A stretch of DNA of 64,000 nt from Enterobacter soli ATCC BAA-2102 (GTDB lineage Bacteria > Pseudomonadota > Gammaproteobacteria > Enterobacterales > Enterobacteriaceae). The translations under genes were made by a program, and so were the position numbers. Positions within the stretch are counted from its first letter, which is position 1; the number at the start of each line of letters is the position of its first letter. The notes beneath the pieces were generated by a model, which made no database searches, was not told the DNA's origin, and worked only from the letters and a program-made list of their open reading frames with translations. Location of the stretch: positions 124,001 through 188,000 of the forward strand of contig NZ_LXES01000051.1 of the NCBI RefSeq assembly GCF_001654845.1, written 5' to 3'. Shown here one piece after another: positions 34,145 to 42,730 of this stretch.

Positions 34145-35050
34145 TCAGGCCTCGGGTTCCTGATCCGGTACGACCACGCCTTCGCGCGGCTCATCCGGGT
34201 TAGGCGCTGGCAGATTCATCAGCTTCGCCAGGATGCTTGCCAGTTTCAGGCGCATTTCCGGGCGGCGAACGATCATGTCGATAGCGCCTTTCTCGATAAG
34301 GAATTCACTGCGCTGGAATCCCGGCGGCAGTTTTTCACGTACGGTTTGTTCGATAACGCGAGGGCCCGCAAAGCCGATCAGCGCTTTTGGCTCTGCGATG
34401 TTCAGATCGCCCAGCATCGCGAAGCTTGCAGAGACGCCACCCATGGTTGGGTCGGTCAGTACGGAAATGTACGGCAGACCGCGTTCCTGCATTTTCGCCA
34501 GCGCAGCAGAGGTTTTCGCCATCTGCATCAGGGACATCAGCGCTTCCTGCATACGAGCACCGCCAGAGGCGGAGAAGCAGATCAGCGGGCAGTTGTCTTC
34601 CAGCGCCTGCTCAACAGCACGCACGAAACGCGCACCCACTACGGAGCCCATTGAGCCGCCCATAAAGGAGAACTCAAACGCTGCGGCAACGACCGGCATC
34701 TCATGCAGAGTACCTTTCATCACGATCAGCGCGTCTTTCTCGCCAGTCTCTTTCTGAGCAGAGGCCAGACGATCTTTGTATTTTTTGGAATCGCGGAACT
34801 TCAGCACGTCTTTCGGCTCGAGTTCGCTACCCAGTTCTACCAGAGAACCTTCGTCCAGCAGGCTATGCAGGCGGTTACGCGCCGACATGCGCATGTGGTG
34901 GTCACACTTAGGACACACCTCAAGATTGCGTTCCAGCTCGGCGCGGTACAGAACCTGGCCGCAGCTATCACACTTCGTCCACACCCCTTCTGGAATACTC
35001 GCTTTACGAGTCGGGGTTATGTTGCTTTTAATTCGTTCAATCCAGCTCAT
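34145..35050 (-). CDS. accD: acetyl-CoA carboxylase carboxyltransferase subunit beta
   Basis: AccD with AccA transfers carboxyl from carboxybiotin to acetyl-CoA, giving malonyl-CoA. I start it at 35050 (MSWIERIKSNITPTRKASIP) because AAAGG precedes that ATG and the family begins there; the product has 301 residues. The zinc ribbon uses Cys27, Cys30, Cys46 and Cys49. The crotonase-fold acyl-CoA pocket includes FSASGGARMQEAL. The ribbon also binds mRNA in E. coli, giving autoregulation. Confidence 0.97.
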   Translation of the reverse strand: MSWIERIKSNITPTRKASIPEGVWTKCDSCGQVLYRAELERNLEVCPKCDHHMRMSARNRLHSLLDEGSLVELGSELEPKDVLKFRDSKKYKDRLASAQKETGEKDALIVMKGTLHEMPVVAAAFEFSFMGGSMGSVVGARFVRAVEQALEDNCPLICFSASGGARMQEALMSLMQMAKTSAALAKMQERGLPYISVLTDPTMGGVSASFAMLGDLNIAEPKALIGFAGPRVIEQTVREKLPPGFQRSEFLIEKGAIDMIVRRPEMRLKLASILAKLMNLPAPNPDEPREGVVVPDQEPEA

Positions 35051-35204
35051 TGATAACCTTTCTGCCTGAACCTGGTCGGATGCCAGTTTTGCTATAAGAG
35101 GCGAATAATGCCATTTTTGCCTCCAACAGACCATGAATGTTGCACATTAAAACATAACAGCCCGAAACTTTGGACAAAAAAGTGGTCGAACCGCGAATGC
35201 GCAT

Positions 35205-35864
35205 TTACTTCGCTTGTTTTGCCGCCGCGCGTCTGTGGCGAATAATTTCGATAACGCCGGGCAGGATTGAAAGCACAATAATGGCTACAATCAGCAACTT
35301 AAGGTTTTCCTGCACTACCGGGAGGTCACCGAACAGGTAACCTGCGTAGGTAAACAGCAATACCCACAGCAGTGCGCCAACCACGTTGTACGCCGCAAAA
35401 TGACGATAGGACATATGGCCCATTCCCGCCACAAAGGGAGCAAAAGTACGAACAATTGGCACAAAACGCGCAAGGATAATGGTTTTACCGCCGTGACGTT
35501 CATAGAACGCGTGCGTCTTGTCTAAGTAGCTACGACGGAAAATCTTCGAGTCAGGGTTGCTGAATAATCGCTCACCAAATACCCGACCAATGGTGTAGTT
35601 GAGGGCATCACCCACAATCGCCGCAACCACCATCAGCGCCACCATCATATGTACATTCAGATCGTTTGTTGGCAGTGCCGATAACGCCCCGGCAACGAAC
35701 AGCAGCGAATCGCCCGGCAGGAACGGGGTAACAACCAGACCGGTTTCGCAGAACAAGATCAGGAACAGAATGGCGTATACCCACACGCCATATTGTGCGA
35801 CGAGCTCCGCCAGATGAACATCGATATGCAGAATGAAATCAATCAGAAAACGTATTAAGTCCAT
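35205..35864 (-). CDS. dedA: DedA family inner membrane protein
   Basis: The 219-residue product is the founding member of the DedA/SNARE-associated family, inner-membrane proteins tied to membrane potential and recently to lipid (undecaprenyl phosphate or phospholipid) translocation. It shows the re-entrant signature FCETGLVVTPFLPGDSLLF (acidic residue and proline loop) and the second motif FVPIVRTFAPFVAGMGHM with its conserved arginine. Membrane helices lie near the C-terminus. It follows truA by 27 bases and precedes accD. Confidence 0.95.
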   Translation of the reverse strand: MDLIRFLIDFILHIDVHLAELVAQYGVWVYAILFLILFCETGLVVTPFLPGDSLLFVAGALSALPTNDLNVHMMVALMVVAAIVGDALNYTIGRVFGERLFSNPDSKIFRRSYLDKTHAFYERHGGKTIILARFVPIVRTFAPFVAGMGHMSYRHFAAYNVVGALLWVLLFTYAGYLFGDLPVVQENLKLLIVAIIVLSILPGVIEIIRHRRAAAKQAK

Positions 35865-35891
35865 ATTATCTAAGCCTTAATTGCACCTTGT

Positions 35892-36704
35892 TTAGTCCGC
35901 TAAAAATAGCGGGCCCATTGGCGGTCGAGGAAGGTCAAACCGTTCCGGATAATCGACTGATACCAGATACAGCCCTTCTGCTCTCGCCGTTGCTGCCGCA
36001 AGCGTTCTGTCCTTCACTGCCAGCAGTTCTGCAATCCAGCTCTCCGGCTGGTGTCCGGCGCCCACTTCCATCAGGCTGCCAACAATATTCCTGACCATAT
36101 GATGTACAAAGGCATTGGCTTTGATATCTACCACCACATATGCGCCATAACGACTGACGTTAATGTGCATGACGTTACGCCACGGAGTACGGGACTGACA
36201 CTGCACCGCACGAAACGACGTAAAATCATTTTCACCAATCAGAGACTGCGCCGCACGGTGCATACGTTCTGCATCCAGCGGTTCATAAAAATGAGTCACG
36301 CCCTGGCTTAACACCGCAGGACGCAGGCGCTGATTATAGATGACGTAGCGGTAACGCCGCGCAGTGGCGCTGAAACGCGCATGGAAATCATCCGGCACAG
36401 CTTTCACCCAACGAACCGCAATGTCTCCAGGTAAATTCGCATTTACCCCCAGCGTCCATGCCGCGTCTTTACGCACCGCGGTGGTTTCGAAATGAACCAC
36501 CTGCCCGGTGCCGTGAACACCGGCGTCCGTGCGGCCAGCGCACAGGACGTTGATCGGCTCATTCGCCACCTGAGAGAGCGCTTTCTCCAGCTTTTCCTGG
36601 ACGCTGCGCACTTCATTCTGACGCTGCCAGCCATAGTATTTACTGCCATCGTATTCGATACCGAGGGCAATTTTATGAACTGGCTTTTGTTCCACTTCCG
36701 ACAT
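35892..36704 (-). CDS. truA: tRNA pseudouridine(38-40) synthase
   Basis: TruA makes pseudouridine at positions 38-40 in the anticodon arm of many tRNAs. The 270-residue product has the catalytic Asp60 in LCAGRTDAGVHGTGQ and the conserved RRYRYVIYN and NAFVHHMVRNIVGSL stretches. Its ATG shares a base with the usg stop codon (36704), so translation is coupled. Length equals that in E. coli. Confidence 0.97.
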   Translation of the reverse strand: MSEVEQKPVHKIALGIEYDGSKYYGWQRQNEVRSVQEKLEKALSQVANEPINVLCAGRTDAGVHGTGQVVHFETTAVRKDAAWTLGVNANLPGDIAVRWVKAVPDDFHARFSATARRYRYVIYNQRLRPAVLSQGVTHFYEPLDAERMHRAAQSLIGENDFTSFRAVQCQSRTPWRNVMHINVSRYGAYVVVDIKANAFVHHMVRNIVGSLMEVGAGHQPESWIAELLAVKDRTLAAATARAEGLYLVSVDYPERFDLPRPPMGPLFLAD

Positions 36705-37717
36705 TAGTACAGGTACTCCTGCACCAGTTTTTCAGCAATTTTTACCGCCATCAGCGCGCCGCCAAAGCGCACGTTATCGGCAACGGACCAGAACTGGACC
36801 TGCTCCGGCATCCCGTAGTCGTTACGCACACAGCCAACGGAAAGATGTGCGCTACCAGTGGCATCACCAACCTGGGTCGGGAATTCGCTCTCTTCAGACA
36901 GCACGATATCGTCACCACGTCCAAACGCATCGCGAGCCTCTTCTGCCGCCAGCGGACGCAGCGCTTCGAAACTCACCATCTGCGCATGGCCATAAAACAC
37001 AGGTGACTGCACCACGTTTGCAGAGATCATCAGGCCATCGTCCTGCATAATTTTGCGGGTTTCATCGACGATACGGCGCTCTTCGCGCACAGAGCCTTCA
37101 CGGTCTGGCAGCAGCGGCAGCATGTTGAATGCCAGCTGACGACCAAAGAAATCGTCTTCGTCAATCGGGATGCCATTCAGCAGCTTCGCACTCTGCCCCG
37201 CCAGCGCATCGACGGCTTTTTTGCCGTGGGCGGAGGCTGACAGCAGGCTGGTCACGGTAATGCGAGACAGGCCACCGTCGTCGATCAGCGGTTTCAGCGC
37301 GGTAAGCAGCTGACTGGTCAGGCTGTTCGGCACCGCGATAATGTTGCGGTTACGGTAGTCAGCCAGAACAAACGGGTTCACATCCGGCACCACCAGCGGA
37401 ACGTCCGGCTCCATTGCGAACAGGCCGCTCAGGTCAATCACCAGACAGCCTGAGTTGGTTGCGTCTTCAATGTACGACGCTGTGGCTTCAACGCCAGCCG
37501 CGAAAAACGCCAGCTGCGCCTGCGTCCAGTCGAATTCGGCCGCATCCTGAACCATGACGGATTTACCAGCAAAACGCAGATGTTCGCCTGCGCTGTCAGT
37601 ACGCGCCAGGGCGTAAATATCGCCCACCGGGAACTGACGTTCAGCAAGAGTTTCAAGCAGGGCTTCGCCCACGGCGCCAGTGGCACCTAAAATGGCAATG
37701 TTCCAGCCTTCAGACAT
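36704..37717 (-). CDS. usg: aspartate-semialdehyde dehydrogenase-like protein Usg
   Basis: Usg is a paralogue of aspartate-semialdehyde dehydrogenase without known activity. The 337-residue product keeps the NAD(P) motif ILGATGAVGEALLETL and the dimerisation fold, but where active enzymes have the catalytic cysteine (N-C-T context) it reads IAVPNSLTSQ, with serine, so it is probably inactive as a dehydrogenase. The helper histidine region is also altered. It lies between pdxB and truA, with which it overlaps by one base. Confidence 0.94.
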   Translation of the reverse strand: MSEGWNIAILGATGAVGEALLETLAERQFPVGDIYALARTDSAGEHLRFAGKSVMVQDAAEFDWTQAQLAFFAAGVEATASYIEDATNSGCLVIDLSGLFAMEPDVPLVVPDVNPFVLADYRNRNIIAVPNSLTSQLLTALKPLIDDGGLSRITVTSLLSASAHGKKAVDALAGQSAKLLNGIPIDEDDFFGRQLAFNMLPLLPDREGSVREERRIVDETRKIMQDDGLMISANVVQSPVFYGHAQMVSFEALRPLAAEEARDAFGRGDDIVLSEESEFPTQVGDATGSAHLSVGCVRNDYGMPEQVQFWSVADNVRFGGALMAVKIAEKLVQEYLY

Positions 37718-37734
37718 GGTGGTTTACTCCAGAA

Positions 37735-37772
37735 ATAAAAAAGCGTCCCTGCCGGAGTATCCGACAGGGAGC
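37735..37772 (-). terminator. pdxB intrinsic terminator
   Basis: On the minus strand TCCCTGTCGG pairs with CCGGCAGGGA (one mismatch) within 37744-37772 and is followed by TTTTTT. It separates pdxB from usg, though read-through is likely as the genes are reported as co-transcribed in E. coli. Confidence 0.8.
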
Positions 37773-37784
37773 ATTAAGAAGACA

Positions 37785-38921
37785 TTAACGCGCCGGGTTA
37801 TGTGTGGCGTTAAAACCCAGGTTATGCAGCAGCGTCGCCGCCGCTGCGTCATCGCACATCACATACAGGGAAGACCATTCACGGCGCTCAAGATAATTCT
37901 TGCGCAGCTTGTCAAATTCACCCGGAATACCTGCGACCTTTCGCAGCAGCGCGTCATCGCGGCGCACATCATACACCAAATGCACCAGTCTTTTCAGCGT
38001 AGCCTCATCAAGCGGGCCATGCAGCGTGATGCGGCCAAATTCCGGTGCAGGCAGCAACATATCCAGTGCGACCTGCTGCGGTTTGCCAATAAAGGCGCTA
38101 TAGGCTTCAAAGACCTGCGTGGTACCACGCGCTTTGCCTTCAAGGGTATAGCCTGCAATATGCGCAGTGGCCACATCGACTCTGTTGAGCAGCTCAACAT
38201 TCAGTTCCGGCTCAGGCTCCCACACGTCCAGTACGACGCTCAGCGCCTGCCCTTCTTCCAGACATTTCAGCAGCGCCGCATTATCGACAACCGGGCCACG
38301 GCAGGCATTTATCAGAATAGTGCCAGGCTTTAAACGGCGGATCAGGGTTTCATCGGCCAGATGCAACGATTTATACGGGCCATCTTTGAACAGTGGCGTA
38401 TGGAAGGTGATCACATCGCACTGCGCGACCAGCTCGTCGAGCGCGCGGAAGTCACCCTCATCGCCCTTATCCTTACGCGGCGGGTCGCAAAGCAGCGTGC
38501 GAATGCCCAGCGCTTCAAGGCGTTTTTGCAAACGCCCGCCAACGTTGCCCACTCCCACGATCCCCACCGTGCGGTCTTTCAGAGCAAAATCATCACGCTC
38601 TGCCAGCATCAGGAGTGAGGAGAAAACATATTCCACTACGGCAATGGCATTGCAACCCGGTGCGGCAGAGAAACCAATCCCCGCCTGGCTGAGCCATTTG
38701 TCATCCACATGATCGGTCCCTGCCGTTGCCGTCCCGACAAATTTCACCGCTTTGCCAGAAAGTAACGCCTCATTTACTTTGGTCACCGAACGCACCATCA
38801 GCGCGTCAGCATCATCCAGCTCGTTGACTGGAATTGGGCGACCCGGGACAGCCTTAACCTCACCCAGGCGGCTGAACAGCTCACGGGCGTAAGGCATATT
38901 TTCATCAACGAGGATTTTCAC
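37785..38921 (-). CDS. pdxB: erythronate-4-phosphate dehydrogenase
   Basis: PdxB oxidises 4-phosphoerythronate in pyridoxal 5'-phosphate synthesis. The 378-residue product is a D-2-hydroxyacid dehydrogenase with the NAD motif VGIVGVGNVGGRLQKRL, the catalytic Arg in NACRGPVVD, Glu in VWEPEPEL and His in THIAGYTLEGK-type AHIAGYTLEGK, plus the PdxB-only C-terminal dimer domain. I use the GTG at 38921 (VKILVDENMPYAREL); it gives the standard length, while the longer open frame upstream runs into the flk promoter. Confidence 0.96.
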   Translation of the reverse strand: MKILVDENMPYARELFSRLGEVKAVPGRPIPVNELDDADALMVRSVTKVNEALLSGKAVKFVGTATAGTDHVDDKWLSQAGIGFSAAPGCNAIAVVEYVFSSLLMLAERDDFALKDRTVGIVGVGNVGGRLQKRLEALGIRTLLCDPPRKDKGDEGDFRALDELVAQCDVITFHTPLFKDGPYKSLHLADETLIRRLKPGTILINACRGPVVDNAALLKCLEEGQALSVVLDVWEPEPELNVELLNRVDVATAHIAGYTLEGKARGTTQVFEAYSAFIGKPQQVALDMLLPAPEFGRITLHGPLDEATLKRLVHLVYDVRRDDALLRKVAGIPGEFDKLRKNYLERREWSSLYVMCDDAAAATLLHNLGFNATHNPAR

Positions 38922-39034
38922 GTCTGAGTACCTGTTTGAGAGGAAGAAAACCTGCCAAGTGTGCCATAATCTTGCCGCCAGGCATACACGAAACCCTGGT
39001 TTACGCAGAGTTTTGACTTTAAGGATTTTTGACG

Positions 39035-40039
39035 ATGCAGCCCATTTCAGGTACGCCGCCGCGCCCTCCCGGCGAAGGCCCCGTAACCCCCAATATCGCA
39101 GGTGAACACCCGCTATCCACGCAACAGCGTACGGTGCTGGAGCGCCTGATAACACGCCTTATTTCACTCACTTCGCAGCAAAATGCAGAGGTATGGGCCG
39201 GGGTGAAGCATGATTTAGGGATACGAAACGATGCGCCGCTCCAGTCGCGCCACTTCCCTGCCGCGGAGCAAAACCTGAATCAGCGCCTGAATTCGGCGCA
39301 ACTTAACCACAATACTCGCCAGATTATTGCGCAGTTGACTGAGCTGTTAGGCCAGGGCAATAACCGCCAGGCGGCGAGCGATTTCATTCGCCAGCAGTAC
39401 GGCCAGACTGCGCTCAGCCAGCTCACACCAGAACAGTTAAAGACCGTGCTGACGCTTTTGCAAACCAATCAGCTTGCTATCCCTCAGCCGCAGCAGCGCC
39501 CGGCGACCGAGCGCCCACTGCTGCCCGCAGAGCACAATACGCTTAAGCAGATGGTGACCAAACTGGCGGCCGCGACAGGCGAACCGACGAAGCTTATCTG
39601 GCAATCCATGCTGGAACTATCAGGTGTGAAAGCCGGGGAGATGATCCCTGCAAAACAGTTTACCCATCTGGTTACCTGGCTCCAGGCGCGTCAGACGCTC
39701 AGCACCCAGAGCGCCCCCACGTTGCATACGCTACAGGCGGCCCTAAAACAACCGCTTGAGCCGCATGAGTTTGAAGTGATTCGGGATTACGCCCAGCAGA
39801 CCTGGCAGGCAACGCCGCAAACCGTATTGACCACGCCGCAGGTGCAGGATTTATTGAATCAGATCTTTGTCCGCCGCGCAGAACGCGAAGGCGGTATACC
39901 GGAAGCGCGCAACATCCAGCCGATCTACAGCCCGCTGTTTGCACCGGTCGTGGAGACGTTCAGAACCTTGTCAGCCCGCCCTGGGTTGATGTTTATTGCG
40001 CTGTTGGTAGCACTGGCGATTTTCTGGCTGGTCGCGTGA
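39035..40039 (+). CDS. flk: flagellar checkpoint protein Flk
   Basis: Flk is an inner-membrane-anchored protein that delays export of late flagellar substrates until P- and L-rings are built. The 334-residue product (start at 39035, AAGGA upstream) is mostly hydrophilic and rich in Gln and Pro (PQPQQRPATERPLLP), with one C-terminal membrane anchor (LMFIALLVALAIFWLVA). It is divergent from pdxB, 113 bases away. This layout fits with motile relatives, although no flagellar genes lie in this window. Confidence 0.94.
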   Translation: MQPISGTPPRPPGEGPVTPNIAGEHPLSTQQRTVLERLITRLISLTSQQNAEVWAGVKHDLGIRNDAPLQSRHFPAAEQNLNQRLNSAQLNHNTRQIIAQLTELLGQGNNRQAASDFIRQQYGQTALSQLTPEQLKTVLTLLQTNQLAIPQPQQRPATERPLLPAEHNTLKQMVTKLAAATGEPTKLIWQSMLELSGVKAGEMIPAKQFTHLVTWLQARQTLSTQSAPTLHTLQAALKQPLEPHEFEVIRDYAQQTWQATPQTVLTTPQVQDLLNQIFVRRAEREGGIPEARNIQPIYSPLFAPVVETFRTLSARPGLMFIALLVALAIFWLVA

Positions 40040-40045
40040 TGTTTT

Positions 40046-40075
40046 GCCCGGTGGCGCTTCGCTTACCGGGCCTAC
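40046..40075. repeat. REP-type palindrome
   Basis: GCCCGGTGGCGCTTCGCTTA followed by CCGGGCCTAC is a third member of the REP family, between the convergent flk and yfcJ. The arms GCCCGGT and ACCGGGC pair. Confidence 0.85.
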
Positions 40076-40107
40076 AACGACTCAACCCGCCACCCGGCAA
40101 CAACGGA

Positions 40108-41286
40108 TCAGGACCTGCGAAACGCCACCAGCGTCACCACAATCCCAACAACTGCGGACACCGCACCTGCCAGGAAGACGGACGGATAACCAAACGATGT
40201 TGCCAGCACTCCCGCCAGTGGTCCGGTCACCCCGTAGGAGATATCCTGAAACGCGGCATACCCGCCAAGGGCAGTCCCTCTGACCTGCGGCTGGACACGT
40301 TTAACCACCTCAACGCCAAGCGCCGGGAAAATCAGCGAGCAACCGCAGCCGGTCAATGCCGCACCGAGCAAAGCAACGGACGCCACAGGTGCCTGCCAGA
40401 GCATGACCAGACCGATGGCCTCAATCACCAGCGATACCACCGCCACTTTCACCCCACCGAAGCGATCCGGCATCCAGCCGAACAACACGCGCATCAGTAC
40501 GAACGCACCACCAAAGGCCGTCAGGGTAAAACCGGCCATCGCCCAGCCACGGCTCATAAAGTAAAGCGAGACGAACGTGCCAATCACTGCAAAGCCTACG
40601 CCCTGCAAGGCTAATCCCAGCCCGGGTTGCCAGATTTTCCCGACCACACTCCACAGGGACGGACGTTCACCTTTATGCGCCGGAACTTTACGCACCGAAC
40701 CGTTAAACGCCCACGCCAGCAGTGGCAGCACCATAGTCGTACCCGCCAGCGCCGCAAAACCAAACTGACTGTTGATCAGCAGCCCTAATGGCGCCCCTGC
40801 GGCCAGTGCACCATAGATGGCCATTCCGTTCCAGGACATCACTTTACCTGAACGTGCGGGGCCAACCAGCCCCATTCCCCAGGTCAGGGTGCCGGTCAGT
40901 AGCTGGCTTTCGCCAAAACCGAGAATTAAGCGCCCCACTATCAGCAACGCAAATTTGTACATGGGCTCCACCGGCAAAAGTGCGGCCAGTAGCCAGGCGC
41001 CACCGGCCAGCCCGCAGGCGAACATACCCTGTAGCGCAGAGCGTTTAGCTCCGTGCTGATCGGCCAGACGCCCGGCATAACCGCGCGTTAATACTGTGGC
41101 TAAAAACTGGATACCCACGGCAATGCCGACCATGGTGTTGCCATAGCCCAGCTCCTGATGAACAAACAGCGGGATCACCGGTAGCGGCAGGCCAACGGTC
41201 ATATAGGTCAGGAATACCGCAAAGGCGATACGAAACAGGGATACGTTCCCGGAGGAGGCATTTTTTTCTGAGGTAACGGCCGTCAT
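40108..41286 (-). CDS. yfcJ: major facilitator superfamily transporter YfcJ
   Basis: YfcJ is a 12-segment MFS carrier of the UPF0226 group; its substrate is not known, with arabinose-type sugar efflux only suggested for close relatives. Starting at 41286 (MTAVTSEKNASSGNVSLFR), with GGAG seven bases upstream, gives 392 residues as in E. coli. The first-half motif A variant GYAGRLADQHGAKRS at about 70-84 and the second-half DRFGGVK are visible. It lies downstream of fabB behind a terminator. Confidence 0.92.
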   Translation of the reverse strand: MTAVTSEKNASSGNVSLFRIAFAVFLTYMTVGLPLPVIPLFVHQELGYGNTMVGIAVGIQFLATVLTRGYAGRLADQHGAKRSALQGMFACGLAGGAWLLAALLPVEPMYKFALLIVGRLILGFGESQLLTGTLTWGMGLVGPARSGKVMSWNGMAIYGALAAGAPLGLLINSQFGFAALAGTTMVLPLLAWAFNGSVRKVPAHKGERPSLWSVVGKIWQPGLGLALQGVGFAVIGTFVSLYFMSRGWAMAGFTLTAFGGAFVLMRVLFGWMPDRFGGVKVAVVSLVIEAIGLVMLWQAPVASVALLGAALTGCGCSLIFPALGVEVVKRVQPQVRGTALGGYAAFQDISYGVTGPLAGVLATSFGYPSVFLAGAVSAVVGIVVTLVAFRRS

Positions 41287-41308
41287 GCATAACTCCATGT
41301 TCAGGCAT

Positions 41309-41333
41309 AAAAAAAGGGAGCCATCAGGCTCCC
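41309..41333 (-). terminator. fabB intrinsic terminator
   Basis: On the minus strand GGGAGCC (41333-41327) pairs with GGCTCCC (41322-41316) around a 4-base loop and is followed by seven T. It lies about 20 bases after the fabB stop. Confidence 0.92.
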
Positions 41334-41354
41334 TTCTACTATACATTCAAAAAC

Positions 41355-42572
41355 TTATGCTTTCAGCTTACGCATAACCAGAGTGGCGTTCGTGCCGCCG
41401 AAACCAAAGCTGTTGGACATTACGGTAGTCAGTGTCGCTTCAGTTGGTTTGGTTACGATGTTCAGGCCAGCAGCCTGCTCGTCCAGCTCTTCTACGTTGA
41501 TGCTTGGGGCGATAAAGCCGTTTTCCAGCATCAGCAGAGAGTAGATGGCTTCCTGCACGCCAGCCGCACCCAGAGAGTGACCGGTCATCGCTTTGGTTGC
41601 AGAAATTGCCGGGCTGTTGTCGCCGAACACTTCACGGATCGCACCCAGTTCTTTCACATCGCCTACCGGAGTAGAAGTCCCGTGGGAGTTCAGGTAGTCG
41701 ATTGGGGTATCAACGCCGTGCATTGCCATCTTCATGCAGCGCGCTGCGCCTTCGCCAGATGGTGCAACCATGTCAGCACCGTCAGACGTTGCGCCGTAGC
41801 CCACGATTTCAGCATAGATGTGAGCGCCACGTGCCAGAGCGTGTTCCAGCTCTTCAACCACAACCATACCGCCACCGCCAGCGATAACGAAACCGTCACG
41901 GTGCGCGTCATAGGTACGGGAAGCTTTGTCTGGCGTTTCGTTGTATTTGGTGGACAGTGCGCCCATCGCATCGAACTCACAGGCCATTTCCCAGCCCAGT
42001 TCTTCGCCGCCGCCAGCAAATACGATGTCCTGTTTGCCCAGTTGGATCTGCTCAACCGCATTACCGATACAGTGTGCGGAAGTCGCACAAGCGGAGCTGA
42101 TGGAGTAGTTCACGCCGTGGATTTTGAACGGCGTTGCCAGGCACGCGGAAACCGCTGAACCCATCGCTTTGGTCACAACGTAAGGACCCACAGCTTTCAG
42201 GCCGCGTGGGCTACGCATCGCGTCAGCACCAAAGACCTGAGCTTTAGAAGAACCACCTGAGCCTGCAATCAGACCAACACGTGGGTTGTTCTGGTAAACT
42301 CCTTCGCTCAGACCGGCGTCAGCAATGGCTTCCTTCATAGAAAGATAGGCGTAAATAGAGGCATCGTTCATGAAACGAACCACTTTACGGTCGATCAAAC
42401 CGGTGGTGTCCAGTTTGACGTTACCCCATACGTGGCTACGCATTCCCGAATCTTTAAACTCTTCAGAGAAAGTGATCCCGGAGCGTCCTTCACGCAGAGA
42501 TGCCAGGACTTCCTGCTGGTTATTACCGATGCTGGAAACGATGCCCAGGCCAGTAATCACTGCACGTTTCAT
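41355..42572 (-). CDS. fabB: beta-ketoacyl-ACP synthase I
   Basis: FabB condenses malonyl-ACP with acyl-ACP and is needed for elongating unsaturated fatty acids. The 405-residue product has the catalytic cysteine at about 162 (SISSACATSAH), the two histidines in NSHGTSTPVGD and TGHSLGAAGVQE, and the closing FGFGGTNATLVMRKL. The upstream region carries FabR and FadR boxes, matching the known dual control (repression by FabR, activation by FadR). It is divergent from mnmC. Confidence 0.98.
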   Translation of the reverse strand: MKRAVITGLGIVSSIGNNQQEVLASLREGRSGITFSEEFKDSGMRSHVWGNVKLDTTGLIDRKVVRFMNDASIYAYLSMKEAIADAGLSEGVYQNNPRVGLIAGSGGSSKAQVFGADAMRSPRGLKAVGPYVVTKAMGSAVSACLATPFKIHGVNYSISSACATSAHCIGNAVEQIQLGKQDIVFAGGGEELGWEMACEFDAMGALSTKYNETPDKASRTYDAHRDGFVIAGGGGMVVVEELEHALARGAHIYAEIVGYGATSDGADMVAPSGEGAARCMKMAMHGVDTPIDYLNSHGTSTPVGDVKELGAIREVFGDNSPAISATKAMTGHSLGAAGVQEAIYSLLMLENGFIAPSINVEELDEQAAGLNIVTKPTEATLTTVMSNSFGFGGTNATLVMRKLKA

Positions 42573-42619
42573 TCAATACCTCTGTAAGTCGCACTATATT
42601 AAGTTTCGAGTCGCACAAT

Positions 42620-42637
42620 AGCGTACACTTGTACGCC
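42620..42637. promoter_or_regulatory. FabR operator upstream of fabB
   Basis: AGCGTACACTTGTACGCC is an inverted repeat (GCGTACA / TGTACGC) that I recognise as the FabR box of fabB. It lies 48 bases upstream of the fabB start. Confidence 0.85.
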
Positions 42638-42638
42638 G

Positions 42639-42655
42639 AACAAGTCCGATCAGCC
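42639..42655. promoter_or_regulatory. FadR activator site upstream of fabB
   Basis: AACAAGTCCGATCAGCC shares the GTC-N-GA core and several flanks with the FadR consensus AACTGGTCNGACCAGTT. It sits one base beyond the FabR box, upstream of the fabB promoter, as expected for an activator. Confidence 0.7.
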
Positions 42656-42730
42656 AATTTCTGCGGAAATTTGCACCGATGGGCTCACATCGTTAAGATC
42701 GTGCCACTGCCTGCCAGACGAGTAACTTAC

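Noticed and set aside
38922..39155. Longer N-terminal extension of PdxB in the same frame
   Set aside because: The extension overlaps the start of the divergent flk gene, does not resemble PdxB, and the GTG at 38921 gives the standard 378 residues.
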